This document shows positions 7,506-16,076 of a stretch of DNA of 64,000 nucleotides, piece after piece (within the stretch, counting starts at the first letter, position 1; each line of letters opens with the position of its first letter). The stretch is from assembly GCA_016708905.1 (NCBI GenBank), contig JADJEV010000003.1:1488001-1552000 (forward strand), read 5' to 3'. A program made the position numbers and the translations under genes. The stretch is from Candidatus Methylophosphatis roskildensis. Its GTDB lineage: Bacteria; Pseudomonadota; Gammaproteobacteria; Burkholderiales; Rhodocyclaceae. The notes beneath the pieces are model-generated. The model worked only from the letters and a program-made list of their open reading frames with translations. It did not search any database and was not told the origin of the DNA.

Positions 7506-9161
7506 ATGGCAGAAGACACCGCTTCGACGATGATCGTTCGGCACTTCAGGCAAATCCTGCTCTGGCCGTTGCAGCTGACGCCGGTCGAGGACGGTGTGCA
7601 GAGCCAGAAAGACTGGGAACTGCTCGAGAAGGCCGGCGCGGACAACCCCTGGCGCGAACTCTCCTCCGAATTTACCGGCGAACAGTCCAGATTCCAGAAA
7701 CGGCACTACAACGAGTTCGTCACCTTTCTGCCCCACGTCCAGCGCTTTCTTTACGGCGAGGGCCTGGCGGGCGAGTCCAGCGCATGGCATTCGCAATCCC
7801 CGGTGCGCGTCTTCCGCCGCAACGACATCGCCAAGGCGAGAGTCACCTATGCCCGTGGCGAGGCGCCGACCACCTTCTCGGTCGGGCATGTCGAGCTCTA
7901 CTTCTTTTTCGACATCGACGTGGTGCTGCTCGCCCTCGAGATCCACGCCGACGACGTAAGCTTCACGCGGGTCCAGCACACGATCTACGGACTCGGCCGT
8001 GCCTATCCACTCGACTGGGAGCCGGATGGCTCGGCCACTCACTGCCTCGATCGCGTCGATTGGCTCTCCGCCGATGAACAGGTCGTTGCGTCCTCGGACT
8101 ACGAGAAGGACGAGCGCTACCTGGCCTACGTTTCGCGATACCGCGCGGCAGCGGTCGCCTCGCACCTGGAATTCCTGCTCAAACCCCTGGTACCGCATTA
8201 CTCGGGCGAGCTCGGGCCGATGCGCTATCGCCATATCGAGTATCACCGTATGCCGCTGATGGCCTACCTCGCCGTGGATGATCCGCATGCGCTCTCCAGG
8301 GCCGACTTCGTCCGCCTCGGATTGGCCGCTGCACCCGGTCCCAGCCACACGCTGCCGTACTCGCGGCGACACCTGCTGCGTTTCGAACAGCGATACTGCT
8401 ACGAGCGCCACTGGCTCAACGAGGCCCGCGACTTCGGCACGCGCTTCGTCTGCAGCGGCCGGACGCTGATCGTGATCGGCAGCGTCAATGACGCGTCGTT
8501 CGTCGAGCGCGAGACCGGCATGCTCGGCCAGTTCAGGCATCAGTATTTCCTGCTGTTCCTGATCGCGCACTTTCACCGGGCCGCCTTGCTGATGCTCTCC
8601 GATCGTCTGGTGATCACCCTGAACAAGCTGGAAATCGACAACGCCGACGGCGTGCGGCAGTTCAAACGCGCGATCCGGCAGATCTTCGAGGTATTTCTGC
8701 GTTTCACCCACCGCTACTGGTTCCATGACGTCTCCGATCAGGCGCAGGCCAGGGATCTCTTTCGCATGTGTACGGAAAACCTCGACAACGAGAAGCTGTA
8801 CAACGAGGTGCGCGAAGAGATCCAGGACATGAGCACCTATCTGGACAGCGATACGCTGCGCCGCCAATCCAACTCCATGGTGCGCCTGACGGTGGCCACG
8901 ATCTTCGGCATGATCCTGACCGTGAGCACCGGGTTCCTCGGGATGAACCTGATCGCGGAAGCCGACGCGTCGACAAGCATGAAGATCGCCTACTTCGCGC
9001 TTGTCACGTTGCCCTGTGGCCTGCTTGCGCTATTCGCGGTGGGCAAATCGAGGCGCCTTTCGGATTTCCTGGATGCGCTCGCCGACGAGCGCCTCGCCGT
9101 GCGGACCAAGTACATTGCCCTGGAAAACGTCTTCCGCAAGCGGACACGCACCTTACGCTGA
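7506..9161 (+). CDS. CorA-like membrane protein with a large cytoplasmic domain
   Basis: 551 aa. The C-terminus has two membrane helices, roughly residues 460-482 (VATIFGMILTVSTGFLGMNL) and 492-515 (IAYFALVTLPCGLLALFAVG), joined by a short loop. GMN at the end of the first helix is the signature of CorA-type divalent cation channels, and the preceding EIQDMSTYLDSDTLRRQSNS resembles the long CorA stalk helix. The 450-residue N-terminal part is not a CorA domain I recognise and contains several aromatic-rich stretches (ELYFFFDID, YFLLFLIAHFH). A role in Mg2+ or other divalent cation transport is an inference from the C-terminus. It is a single gene, divergent from the ACT gene, with no obvious partner. 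Confidence 0.55.
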   Translation: MAEDTASTMIVRHFRQILLWPLQLTPVEDGVQSQKDWELLEKAGADNPWRELSSEFTGEQSRFQKRHYNEFVTFLPHVQRFLYGEGLAGESSAWHSQSPVRVFRRNDIAKARVTYARGEAPTTFSVGHVELYFFFDIDVVLLALEIHADDVSFTRVQHTIYGLGRAYPLDWEPDGSATHCLDRVDWLSADEQVVASSDYEKDERYLAYVSRYRAAAVASHLEFLLKPLVPHYSGELGPMRYRHIEYHRMPLMAYLAVDDPHALSRADFVRLGLAAAPGPSHTLPYSRRHLLRFEQRYCYERHWLNEARDFGTRFVCSGRTLIVIGSVNDASFVERETGMLGQFRHQYFLLFLIAHFHRAALLMLSDRLVITLNKLEIDNADGVRQFKRAIRQIFEVFLRFTHRYWFHDVSDQAQARDLFRMCTENLDNEKLYNEVREEIQDMSTYLDSDTLRRQSNSMVRLTVATIFGMILTVSTGFLGMNLIAEADASTSMKIAYFALVTLPCGLLALFAVGKSRRLSDFLDALADERLAVRTKYIALENVFRKRTRTLR

Positions 9162-9276
9162 GGCTTGCGGCACGACGGCCGGCTGGTAGCCGTGGGCGGG
9201 AAACCCGGCAGCCGATTTCCCGGCAACGACCTGTCAGACGCGCCCGGCTTATCGACGCGCGGCCGGCGTGGTGGTC

Positions 9277-10098
9277 TTACCCGTTGTCGCCGCTGCGCGC
9301 CTTGAGCATATCGATGATCTGGGAGGCCGTCTGCTCGATCGATCGATTGGTGACGTCGATGATCGGCCAGCCGCGGCGGACGAACAATCGGCGCGCCTCG
9401 AGCACCTCCTTGCGCAGGGCATCGACATCGGTGTAGTCGGTGCTTGCGTCCTGGTTCAGCGACTGCAGGCGGGCGGTGCGCACCGTCGCCAGTCGCGCCG
9501 CGTCGACGATCAGCCCGACGACGAGCGACGACCGTGCATTTACCAGCCCCGCCGGGAGCGGCGCGCCCGGCACCAGCGGAACGTTCGCGGCCTTGATTCC
9601 GCGCGAGGCAAGGTACATGCAGGTCGGCGTCTTGGTCGCCCGCGACACCCCGACGATGATGATGTCGGCACCGTCGAGATCGTCGCTGGCAATGCCATCG
9701 TCGTGGGCCAGCGCGTACTTCATCGCCTCGACGCGGCGGTAGTAGTCCTCGTCGAAAGCGTCGCCCGAACTGCTATGAAATCGCACGTCCGAGCCAGCAT
9801 GCGCGGCGAGCCGGCTGATCAGCGGCTCGAGCGCGAACTGGCAAGGCACGCCGAGGCGGTGACAACCCGCTTCGAGTGCCTCACGAATGTCCGTGTGACT
9901 GATGCTGTGCAGAACGTAACCCGGCGCGCCGGCCAGCGCACCCAGGATCTCGGGAACCTGGCCCAGCCGGCGAACCATCTTCCACATCCGCCGCTCGACG
10001 TTGACGCCTTCGAGCTGGGCGACGGCGTTGCGCGCCAGCATCTCGACCAGCTCGCCCGAGGCATGGGAAACCAGGTGGAGCACGAGGGTCTTGCTCAT
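9277..10098 (-). CDS. ppsR: Phosphoenolpyruvate synthase regulatory protein (kinase/pyrophosphorylase)
   Basis: 273-aa DUF299 family protein. Known members use ADP to inactivate PEP synthase (or pyruvate phosphate dikinase) by phosphorylating a Thr next to the catalytic His, and reverse this with Pi. Diagnostic features are the P-loop-like GVSRATKTPTCMYLASRG and then IKAANVPLVPG, YALAHDDG, and the start MSKTLVLHLVSHASGELVE, which matches the usual opening. I chose ATG at 10098; an ATG six codons upstream (10116) is possible. The target enzyme gene is not in the window. Upstream lies the SDR gene on the same strand with 40 bp between. Confidence 0.88.
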   Translation of the reverse strand: MSKTLVLHLVSHASGELVEMLARNAVAQLEGVNVERRMWKMVRRLGQVPEILGALAGAPGYVLHSISHTDIREALEAGCHRLGVPCQFALEPLISRLAAHAGSDVRFHSSSGDAFDEDYYRRVEAMKYALAHDDGIASDDLDGADIIIVGVSRATKTPTCMYLASRGIKAANVPLVPGAPLPAGLVNARSSLVVGLIVDAARLATVRTARLQSLNQDASTDYTDVDALRKEVLEARRLFVRRGWPIIDVTNRSIEQTASQIIDMLKARSGDNG

Positions 10099-10138
10099 GC
10101 CAGCAGCCCCGCGCATGCGCTCGCCACTTGCCGGCGGC

Positions 10139-10891
10139 TCAATTCTGGTGGCCGCCGTCGAGCCGCAGCACGGTGCCGTTGATCATGACGTTCTGCAGGA
10201 CATGCAGAACCAGCATGGCGAACTCGGCGGGATCGCCGAAGCGATGGGGAAACGGAATCCGCCGCGCGAGCCGGGAATCGAGGTTTTTCTCCATGGTAAA
10301 CAGCGTCTGCGTACCGAACAGCCCGGGCGCGATGCCGACGACGCGGATGCCGAGCGGGCCGAGCTCACGCGCAGCCGGCAGGATCATGCTGACGACACCG
10401 CCCTTGGAGGCCGAGTAGGCCGCCTCGCCGCTCTGCCCTTCGTACGCCGACACCGACGCCGTCATCAGGATGACGCCGCGCTCGCCGTTGGGCAGCGGCT
10501 GCATTCGCGCCATGTCGGCAGCGGCCAGCCGCATCATGTTGAAGGTCGAGATCAGATTGACCTCGACGAGTTGGCGGAAGTCGTCGAGCGGGATCGGGCC
10601 ATCGGCGCCGACGATCGGTTCCGAGTGGCCACGTCCCACGCAGTGCACGAGTACGCGGGCCGCGCCATTGGCATCGCGTGCCGTCGCGAGGGCTTGCTCC
10701 GCGGAACGCGAATCGGCGACATCGCAGGGGATGGCCAGGCCGCCGATCTCCTCGGCGACTCGCTGCACGCCGACAGCGTCGATGTCGATCAGCGTCACCT
10801 TGGCCCCGGCCTCGGCGAGATAGCGCGCTGTCTCCGCGCCCAACCCGGATGCTGCCCCGGCGACCACCGCCGGACAAGCCCAAAGATCCAT
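10139..10891 (-). CDS. Short-chain dehydrogenase, 3-hydroxyacyl-CoA dehydrogenase type II (HSD10)-like
   Basis: 250-aa Rossmann-fold oxidoreductase. The NAD-binding motif GAASGLG is at residues 12-18, DVAD follows strand 3, and the catalytic Ser/Tyr/Lys appear in LMTASVSAYEGQSGEAAYSASKGG. The layout (GPIPLDDFRQLVEVNLISTFN, GERGVILMTASV, IRVVGIAPGLFGT, NGTVLRLDGG) is that of HSD10/FadB2-like enzymes that oxidise 3-hydroxyacyl-CoAs. The usual N-A-G after strand 4 is changed to HCVGRG. Substrate is inferred only. Confidence 0.75.
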   Translation of the reverse strand: MDLWACPAVVAGAASGLGAETARYLAEAGAKVTLIDIDAVGVQRVAEEIGGLAIPCDVADSRSAEQALATARDANGAARVLVHCVGRGHSEPIVGADGPIPLDDFRQLVEVNLISTFNMMRLAAADMARMQPLPNGERGVILMTASVSAYEGQSGEAAYSASKGGVVSMILPAARELGPLGIRVVGIAPGLFGTQTLFTMEKNLDSRLARRIPFPHRFGDPAEFAMLVLHVLQNVMINGTVLRLDGGHQN

Positions 10892-11102
10892 TCGTCGCCT
10901 CCCGCTCGCGCCGGCATGTGCAGCCCGCGCCGAGACCGATTATCGGCCGTCGTTCGCCTGCGTGCAAACTGTCGCTGTCGCGGCGCTGGCAATCGCATTC
11001 GATGCGGACCGGGCCGCAGATGAGTGCCCGGCGTTTGCCGTCATCCATCGGGAGACCGCGAAATACAGATAGAGATAGGCGCGACCAGGGTCTGCCCAGC
11101 CC

Positions 11103-11609
11103 TCACTTCATCTCACGAGGGTGACCGAACAGGAAAGCGCGGCGCGAGGGGTCGCCGGGTAATGGCGAAGGAGCGTCCCCGGTCGCCGGAGCGGGCTCGG
11201 GCGACTCGGCCGGCGGGGTCAACAACGCGCTCAAGCGGGCCTGCGCCTCCCGGCGCGCACTCTCCTGCGACTCGAAAGCGCCCATCGGGGAATGCAGCGG
11301 CAGGCTCTTGTAGCTGCCAACCGCTTCAACCCCGCCATTGACAAAGGCATAGGTCGCCGCAGGCAGCAATTCCTGGCATTTCTGTCCGAACAGCCTCGGA
11401 TCGAGCGCGCACTTGACCGTCGGCAGGAGGATCGCGCTCATGAACCAGGGCGTGATCAATACGCCGATCCAGCGCTCGCCAAGGGCCTGAAACCCGACCG
11501 CTTCGACATCCAGACGAGGGTTGTAGATGGGCAAGTCCTGCATCTGCGCGGTGCCGATGCGGCGGAACTCGTCTACCAGCTCAGCGACACGAGACTCGAT
11601 GTCGTTCAT
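11103..11609 (-). CDS. hybE: [NiFe]-hydrogenase assembly chaperone HybE
   Basis: 168 aa, close to the length of E. coli HybE. The family core GERWIGVLITPWFMSAILLP is present, with YAFVNGGVEAVGSYKSLPLHSPMGAF downstream. HybE family proteins are thought to bind the Tat signal of the small subunit precursor and hold back export until the large subunit is mature. It is the last gene of the operon, 54 bp after hybD. The C-terminal 40 residues are Pro/Ala-rich and unlike the family core. Confidence 0.88.
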   Translation of the reverse strand: MNDIESRVAELVDEFRRIGTAQMQDLPIYNPRLDVEAVGFQALGERWIGVLITPWFMSAILLPTVKCALDPRLFGQKCQELLPAATYAFVNGGVEAVGSYKSLPLHSPMGAFESQESARREAQARLSALLTPPAESPEPAPATGDAPSPLPGDPSRRAFLFGHPREMK

Positions 11610-11663
11610 TCGATCTCCCCGGCAAACCTGACGACGGCGATCTTGTCGCAGGACGTCAGGCAG

Positions 11664-12167
11664 CTAAGCCGTCGAAGCCGAAGCGGGTGCACGCAATTCG
11701 AGCTTGAACCCCCGCCCACGGAGTTCCGCGACCAGGCATTCCAGGGCTCGTTCGGCGGCCAGCGCGACTTCGGGAGAGAGCTCGAGCCCCAACGCCAGAT
11801 CAACCGGCACCACACCGATCAGGGTGATCGAGCGCGGCGTTTCGTCGGTCAGCACGAGGGTTGCCAGCAGATCCGCCACACCGAGCTGGTGAGGCGAGAA
11901 TCGATTTCGGAAGAGTGCCGGCACCTGCGCATCGGCGAGTCTGATCACCGATGCCGGCGGTGCATCGGCCCGCACGGCATCGCAAATCAGCAGATGATCG
12001 CATCCGGCGATGGTATCCAGCAGATCCATCCCCGAAGTCCCGCCGTCAACGACTTCGACGCCTGCCGGCACGGCGTATCGGTCGGCCAGCGCCTCGATCA
12101 CCCGGACGCCGACGCCCTCGTCGCGGAGCAGGATATTTCCGAGGCCCAGAACCAGGACACGCATCAA
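11664..12167 (-). CDS. hybD: Hydrogenase maturation endopeptidase HybD
   Basis: 167-aa peptidase that removes the C-terminal peptide of the hydrogenase large subunit after Ni insertion. VLVLGLGNILLRDEGVGVRVIE holds the conserved Glu that senses Ni, EVVDGGTSGMDLLDTIAGCD the Asp, and RNRFSPHQLGVADLL the His, the three Ni-binding ligands of the family. It overlaps the hybC stop by ATGA. Its expected substrate is the tail after His554 of HybC. Confidence 0.92.
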   Translation of the reverse strand: MMRVLVLGLGNILLRDEGVGVRVIEALADRYAVPAGVEVVDGGTSGMDLLDTIAGCDHLLICDAVRADAPPASVIRLADAQVPALFRNRFSPHQLGVADLLATLVLTDETPRSITLIGVVPVDLALGLELSPEVALAAERALECLVAELRGRGFKLELRAPASASTA

Positions 12168-13873
12168 CAGGCCTTGACGAAACCGAGAGGCTGCTTGCCG
12201 ACATCCACCATGTGGACGGCGCAGGCCAGACAGGGATCGAAGGAATGCACGGTGCGCAGCACCTCCAGCGGCAGCTCGGGATTGGCCACCGGGTTATTCA
12301 CCAGCGACGCCTCGTACGGACCCATGCGATCGGCGTCGTCGCGCGGCCCGGCATTCCATGTGCTGGGCACCACCGCCTGATAGTTCTCGATCTTGCTGTC
12401 TCTTATGACGATCCAGTGTGACAGCACCCCGCGTGGCGCTTCATGGTAGCCGAAGCCACGGCTCTCGCCCTTGGGAAAGACCGGACGGTTGAAGGTGGCG
12501 AAATCACCCTTGGCGATGTTTCCCACCAGCAGTTGCCACTGATCCTGCAGCGACTCCAGCAGCACCGCGCAACGCACCGCACGGGCGGCGATCCGGCCGA
12601 TGGTCGAATGCAGCGCCGCGACCGGAATTTTCGATCCCGCGACCGTACTGGCGATGTCGAGGGCGCGATTCAGGTGACGCGTGGTCGGTTCATGGCCCGC
12701 GGCGACCATCGCCAGCACATTGGCCAACGGCCCGACCTGTACACGCTCGTCATAGAACGTCGGCGCCTTGACCCACGAGTACTTGCCATCGTCCTGGAAC
12801 TTGGTGTGCTGCGGATTGGTCTGGCCCTCGTAGGGGTGACGCGCCCCGTCGCCGCCGTGGTACTCGTACCAGGCATGCTTGACGCTCTCCTTTACGCCGT
12901 CGCGGAAGTAGGCATCCTGGTAGCTGGTGATCGGCTTGAAACTGGCCAGGTCGCCCTTCGCAATGTAGCCGCCCGGCATCCCGAACTGGGTTCCCTTGGT
13001 ATCGAGCGGCATATCGGGCACCGACAGATAGTCGGTGATGCCCGCACCATGGCCCGTCCAGTCTGCATAGAGCGCGCCGACCGCTGCGACATCGGGCAAC
13101 AGCGCGCCATTGACGAATTCGCCGAGCTTGTCGATCTCGGCCTTGATCGCGTAGAGCCGCTCCAGGGTCAGCGTTGACTGGCTTTCCGGGTTGATCGGGT
13201 TGGCCACACCGCCGACTGCGAGATTCTGGATATGCGGCGTCTTGCCGCCGAGAATGGCGACGATCCGGTTGGCTGTCCGCTGGTACTCGAGCGCCTGGAA
13301 ATAATGGGTCGCGGCCAGCAGATTGACCTCGGGCGGCAGCTGCATTGCCGGGTGACCCCAGTAGCCGCTGGCGAATACGCCAAGCTGCCCGCTTCCGACG
13401 AACGCCTTGAGCTTTTCCTGAACTCTGCGAATCTCCGGCAGCCCGTTGTGCGGGTAGTCGGGCGACAATGTGACGCCCAGTTTGGCTGCCGCTTCCGGGC
13501 TGCCCGACAGGGCCGACACGATATCCACCCAGTCGAGTGCGCTGAGCTGATAGAAATGCACGATGTGATCGTGAATCCCATGCGCTGCGATCATCATGTT
13601 GCGAATGTACTGGGCGTTGAGCGGCACCTCCATGTCCAGAGCATTCTCGACCGCGCGTACCGAGACGATGGCGTGAACCGTTGTGCACACTCCGCAGATG
13701 CGCTGGGCGAACAGCCAGGCGTCACGCGGATCGCGGCCCTTGAGTATCGTCTCGATGCCGCGCCACATCTGCCCCGACGACCATGCCTTGGTCACCTTGC
13801 CACCGGCAACTTCGCAATCAACGCGCAGATGGCCCTCGATTCGGGTAATCGGGTCAATGGTGATTCGGGTCAC
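12164..13873 (-). CDS. hybC: [NiFe]-hydrogenase large subunit HybC
   Basis: 569 aa. The four Cys ligands of the NiFe(CN)2CO site are present: RICGVC (Cys60, Cys63) and DPCLACAVH (Cys548, Cys551). The sequence after His554, MVDVGKQPLGFVKAC, is the 15-residue extension cut off by HybD. The start is the GTG at 13873 with GGGGAGG upstream, overlapping the hybB stop (GTGA) and giving the usual opening RITIDPITRIEGHLRVD. Length and neighbours match E. coli HybC (uptake hydrogenase 2, group 1c). It is exported with HybO as a folded complex and works on the periplasmic side. Confidence 0.96.
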   Translation of the reverse strand: MTRITIDPITRIEGHLRVDCEVAGGKVTKAWSSGQMWRGIETILKGRDPRDAWLFAQRICGVCTTVHAIVSVRAVENALDMEVPLNAQYIRNMMIAAHGIHDHIVHFYQLSALDWVDIVSALSGSPEAAAKLGVTLSPDYPHNGLPEIRRVQEKLKAFVGSGQLGVFASGYWGHPAMQLPPEVNLLAATHYFQALEYQRTANRIVAILGGKTPHIQNLAVGGVANPINPESQSTLTLERLYAIKAEIDKLGEFVNGALLPDVAAVGALYADWTGHGAGITDYLSVPDMPLDTKGTQFGMPGGYIAKGDLASFKPITSYQDAYFRDGVKESVKHAWYEYHGGDGARHPYEGQTNPQHTKFQDDGKYSWVKAPTFYDERVQVGPLANVLAMVAAGHEPTTRHLNRALDIASTVAGSKIPVAALHSTIGRIAARAVRCAVLLESLQDQWQLLVGNIAKGDFATFNRPVFPKGESRGFGYHEAPRGVLSHWIVIRDSKIENYQAVVPSTWNAGPRDDADRMGPYEASLVNNPVANPELPLEVLRTVHSFDPCLACAVHMVDVGKQPLGFVKAC

Positions 13874-15054
13874 GACAGCCTCCCCTGGGGTTGATTGGCG
13901 CTGCCGCGCAGTACGGGCAGGGTCTTGATGAACAGCAAGTACAGAATGATTTCGAGGCACACCATACCGATTGTGATCATCAACTCCGGTGCGGACGGGA
14001 AGTAGACCCAGCCGTTACCGGGATTCACTGCCATTATGTAAGAGTCGATGCGGTACAGCGAGCCTGCCGCAAGCAGGCAGACCGCCGCCAGAAAGCGCAG
14101 CCGCTGACTGGCGCGGCCGGCAGGGGTGGCGAGCAGCAAGACCGGCGCGAGGAACAGCGCGCTTTCGATCAGGAACAGGTTGCCGCGAAAATCTCCGGCC
14201 AATGCCAGATCGAGATGGCCGCCGGCCAGCAGCGCACCGAAGCGGATGATCAGGAAGAGCGCCAGTATCCCGGCGACGACCTTCGACAGCGACGCCAGCA
14301 ATGCCGATTCCGAAGGCAAGCGGTAGGCCCGGCTGACCAGCGTCGATTCCAGCAATACGACGCCGTAACCCATGCTCAGCGCCGAGATCAGGTACAGCAA
14401 CGGCAGCCAGTTCGTGTACCACAGCGGCGACAGCTTGGACCCCATCACCAGCAGCACCGAACCGAGCGAGGATTGGTGCATGGAGGGCAGCAACACGCCC
14501 AGGCCGATGAATACGTACATGTAGCGCTTCAGGAACGCCCGCACCTTATCCACGTTGTAGCGCTGCCTGAGGCTGGGTGGCATGCGCTCCATGATTGCCG
14601 GCGAGAACTCGATCCACAGCACCGTGATATAGGCCATCACGCACAGCGCGACTTCGAAGATCACCGAATTGAGTTGCGCATACCACGGCATCAGCAGATT
14701 GAAGGCGTTCCAGTAACGCCCCAGATCGATCATCACCGCCATGCCGGCCAGGGTATAGCCGAACACGCCACTCAGCAGGGCCGGCCGCATCAGCGGGTGA
14801 TAGGTGTTGCGGTTGAAAATGTAGACCAGCAGCGCCATGGCGTAACCGCCGCAACCGAAGGCGGTGCCGACCACCACATCGACCGCCACCCAGACCCCAA
14901 GCGGAAAGCCGTTGCTCATATGGCTGACGTCGCCGAGGCCGAACAGGAAGCGGCGCGCAATGAAGTACAGGGCGATCAACACGAAGATGCCGAGAATCAT
15001 GACCGGCTTGGTCAATATCCGGCCGCCCAGCGGCCGGTGGGCAATCTCGCTCAT
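13870..15054 (-). CDS. hybB: Hydrogenase membrane subunit HybB (NrfD/PsrC-like)
   Basis: 394-aa integral membrane protein with about ten hydrophobic helices (e.g. VMILGIFVLIALYFIARRF, VLLPSMHQSSLGSVLLVMGS, ELMITIGMVCLEIILYLLFI). HybB passes electrons between the ferredoxin-like HybA and the quinone pool and can make hydrogen oxidation or evolution electrogenic. It overlaps hybA by 4 bp and hybC by 4 bp. Length equals that of E. coli HybB. Confidence 0.92.
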   Translation of the reverse strand: MSEIAHRPLGGRILTKPVMILGIFVLIALYFIARRFLFGLGDVSHMSNGFPLGVWVAVDVVVGTAFGCGGYAMALLVYIFNRNTYHPLMRPALLSGVFGYTLAGMAVMIDLGRYWNAFNLLMPWYAQLNSVIFEVALCVMAYITVLWIEFSPAIMERMPPSLRQRYNVDKVRAFLKRYMYVFIGLGVLLPSMHQSSLGSVLLVMGSKLSPLWYTNWLPLLYLISALSMGYGVVLLESTLVSRAYRLPSESALLASLSKVVAGILALFLIIRFGALLAGGHLDLALAGDFRGNLFLIESALFLAPVLLLATPAGRASQRLRFLAAVCLLAAGSLYRIDSYIMAVNPGNGWVYFPSAPELMITIGMVCLEIILYLLFIKTLPVLRGSANQPQGRLS

Positions 15055-16058
15055 GATGCGGAATCCTCGTCGTCGTCATGGGACTTGACGCTGCGCCGAG
15101 CCAGATACACCAGGCCCCCGAGCAGCGCCAGCGGCGCGATCATTCCCTTGTACAAGGTATGCTGCATGCCCTCGGACACTGCTGCAAACGAGTAGTCGGG
15201 CAACTTCGGCAGACCCAGCTTCTCGTGCGGCACGCCCGTCAGATAACGCACCTGGGTACCGCCGGATTCCTGTTCGCCGTAGAGGTGCGGCTGATAGTGG
15301 CCCAGTGGCGCTTCGTGGCCGGGTCGGTCGCCGCCCAGCTTGCCACGGGCAAATGTGTACATCTCCCCCGGTTTGGCCGCCAGCCGCCTCTTGGCTTCGG
15401 CTTGCAGGTCCGTCACCAGCCCGAACAGCGAGGCTCCGGTCGGGCACACGTCGCAACAGGCCGGCAGCTTGCCTTCCTTTTGCAAGTGGTTGCAGAACTG
15501 GCACTTGGATATCCGGCCGAAGGTCTCGTCGAACTGGTATTGCGGTACGTTGAAGGGGCAGCCGTATACGCAGTAGCGGCAGCCGATGCAGGCATCCGGG
15601 TTGTGGGTGACGATGCCGGTTTCAGGATCTTTCTGCATCGCGCTGACCGGGCAGACCGAAATGCAGGATGGATCGACGCAGTGCAGGCAATGACGCTTGA
15701 CAAAGGCATAGCCGTCCTTGTCGCGATCCTTTTGCTCCATGGTGCCGTCCTGGTAGACGCGGATCACGTTCAGGGTGTGGCCGGAAATGTCTTCCGCCAT
15801 GTCCCAGGCGCCCTCGCCCCAGGCAGCCAGACGCTCCGGCTGTTCGACCGGCATCCCGTTGGCCTGCTTGCAGGCACTGACGCAGGCCTTGCAGCCGACG
15901 CACAGGGTCGAGTCGTACAGCATCCCGACTGCCTTGGGGGCCAACGGCCTGGGCTCGCGCCGGTCGAACGGCGCCGCGTCCGCAACCGAGGCAGCCGCCG
16001 TCACTGCGCCAGCGGCGGATCCCTGCAGGAATTTCCTGCGACTTAGATTGATGCTCAT
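15051..16058 (-). CDS. hybA: Hydrogenase electron-transfer subunit HybA, Tat-exported ferredoxin
   Basis: 335 aa. The Tat signal SRRKFLQG is at residues 6-13, followed by an Ala-rich h-region. Four Cys clusters for [4Fe-4S] centres follow: CVGCKACVSACKQ, CLHCVDPSCISVCP, CIGCRYCVYGCPF and CQFCN...CCDVCP. A C-terminal helix (GMIAPLALLGGLVYLA) anchors it in the membrane on the periplasmic side. It relays electrons between HybO and HybB. The ATG at 16058 gives a normal Tat n-region; 18 bp separate it from hybO. Confidence 0.95.
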   Translation of the reverse strand: MSINLSRRKFLQGSAAGAVTAAASVADAAPFDRREPRPLAPKAVGMLYDSTLCVGCKACVSACKQANGMPVEQPERLAAWGEGAWDMAEDISGHTLNVIRVYQDGTMEQKDRDKDGYAFVKRHCLHCVDPSCISVCPVSAMQKDPETGIVTHNPDACIGCRYCVYGCPFNVPQYQFDETFGRISKCQFCNHLQKEGKLPACCDVCPTGASLFGLVTDLQAEAKRRLAAKPGEMYTFARGKLGGDRPGHEAPLGHYQPHLYGEQESGGTQVRYLTGVPHEKLGLPKLPDYSFAAVSEGMQHTLYKGMIAPLALLGGLVYLARRSVKSHDDDEDSAS

Positions 16059-16076
16059 GACCTAGGCCTCCTGCTG

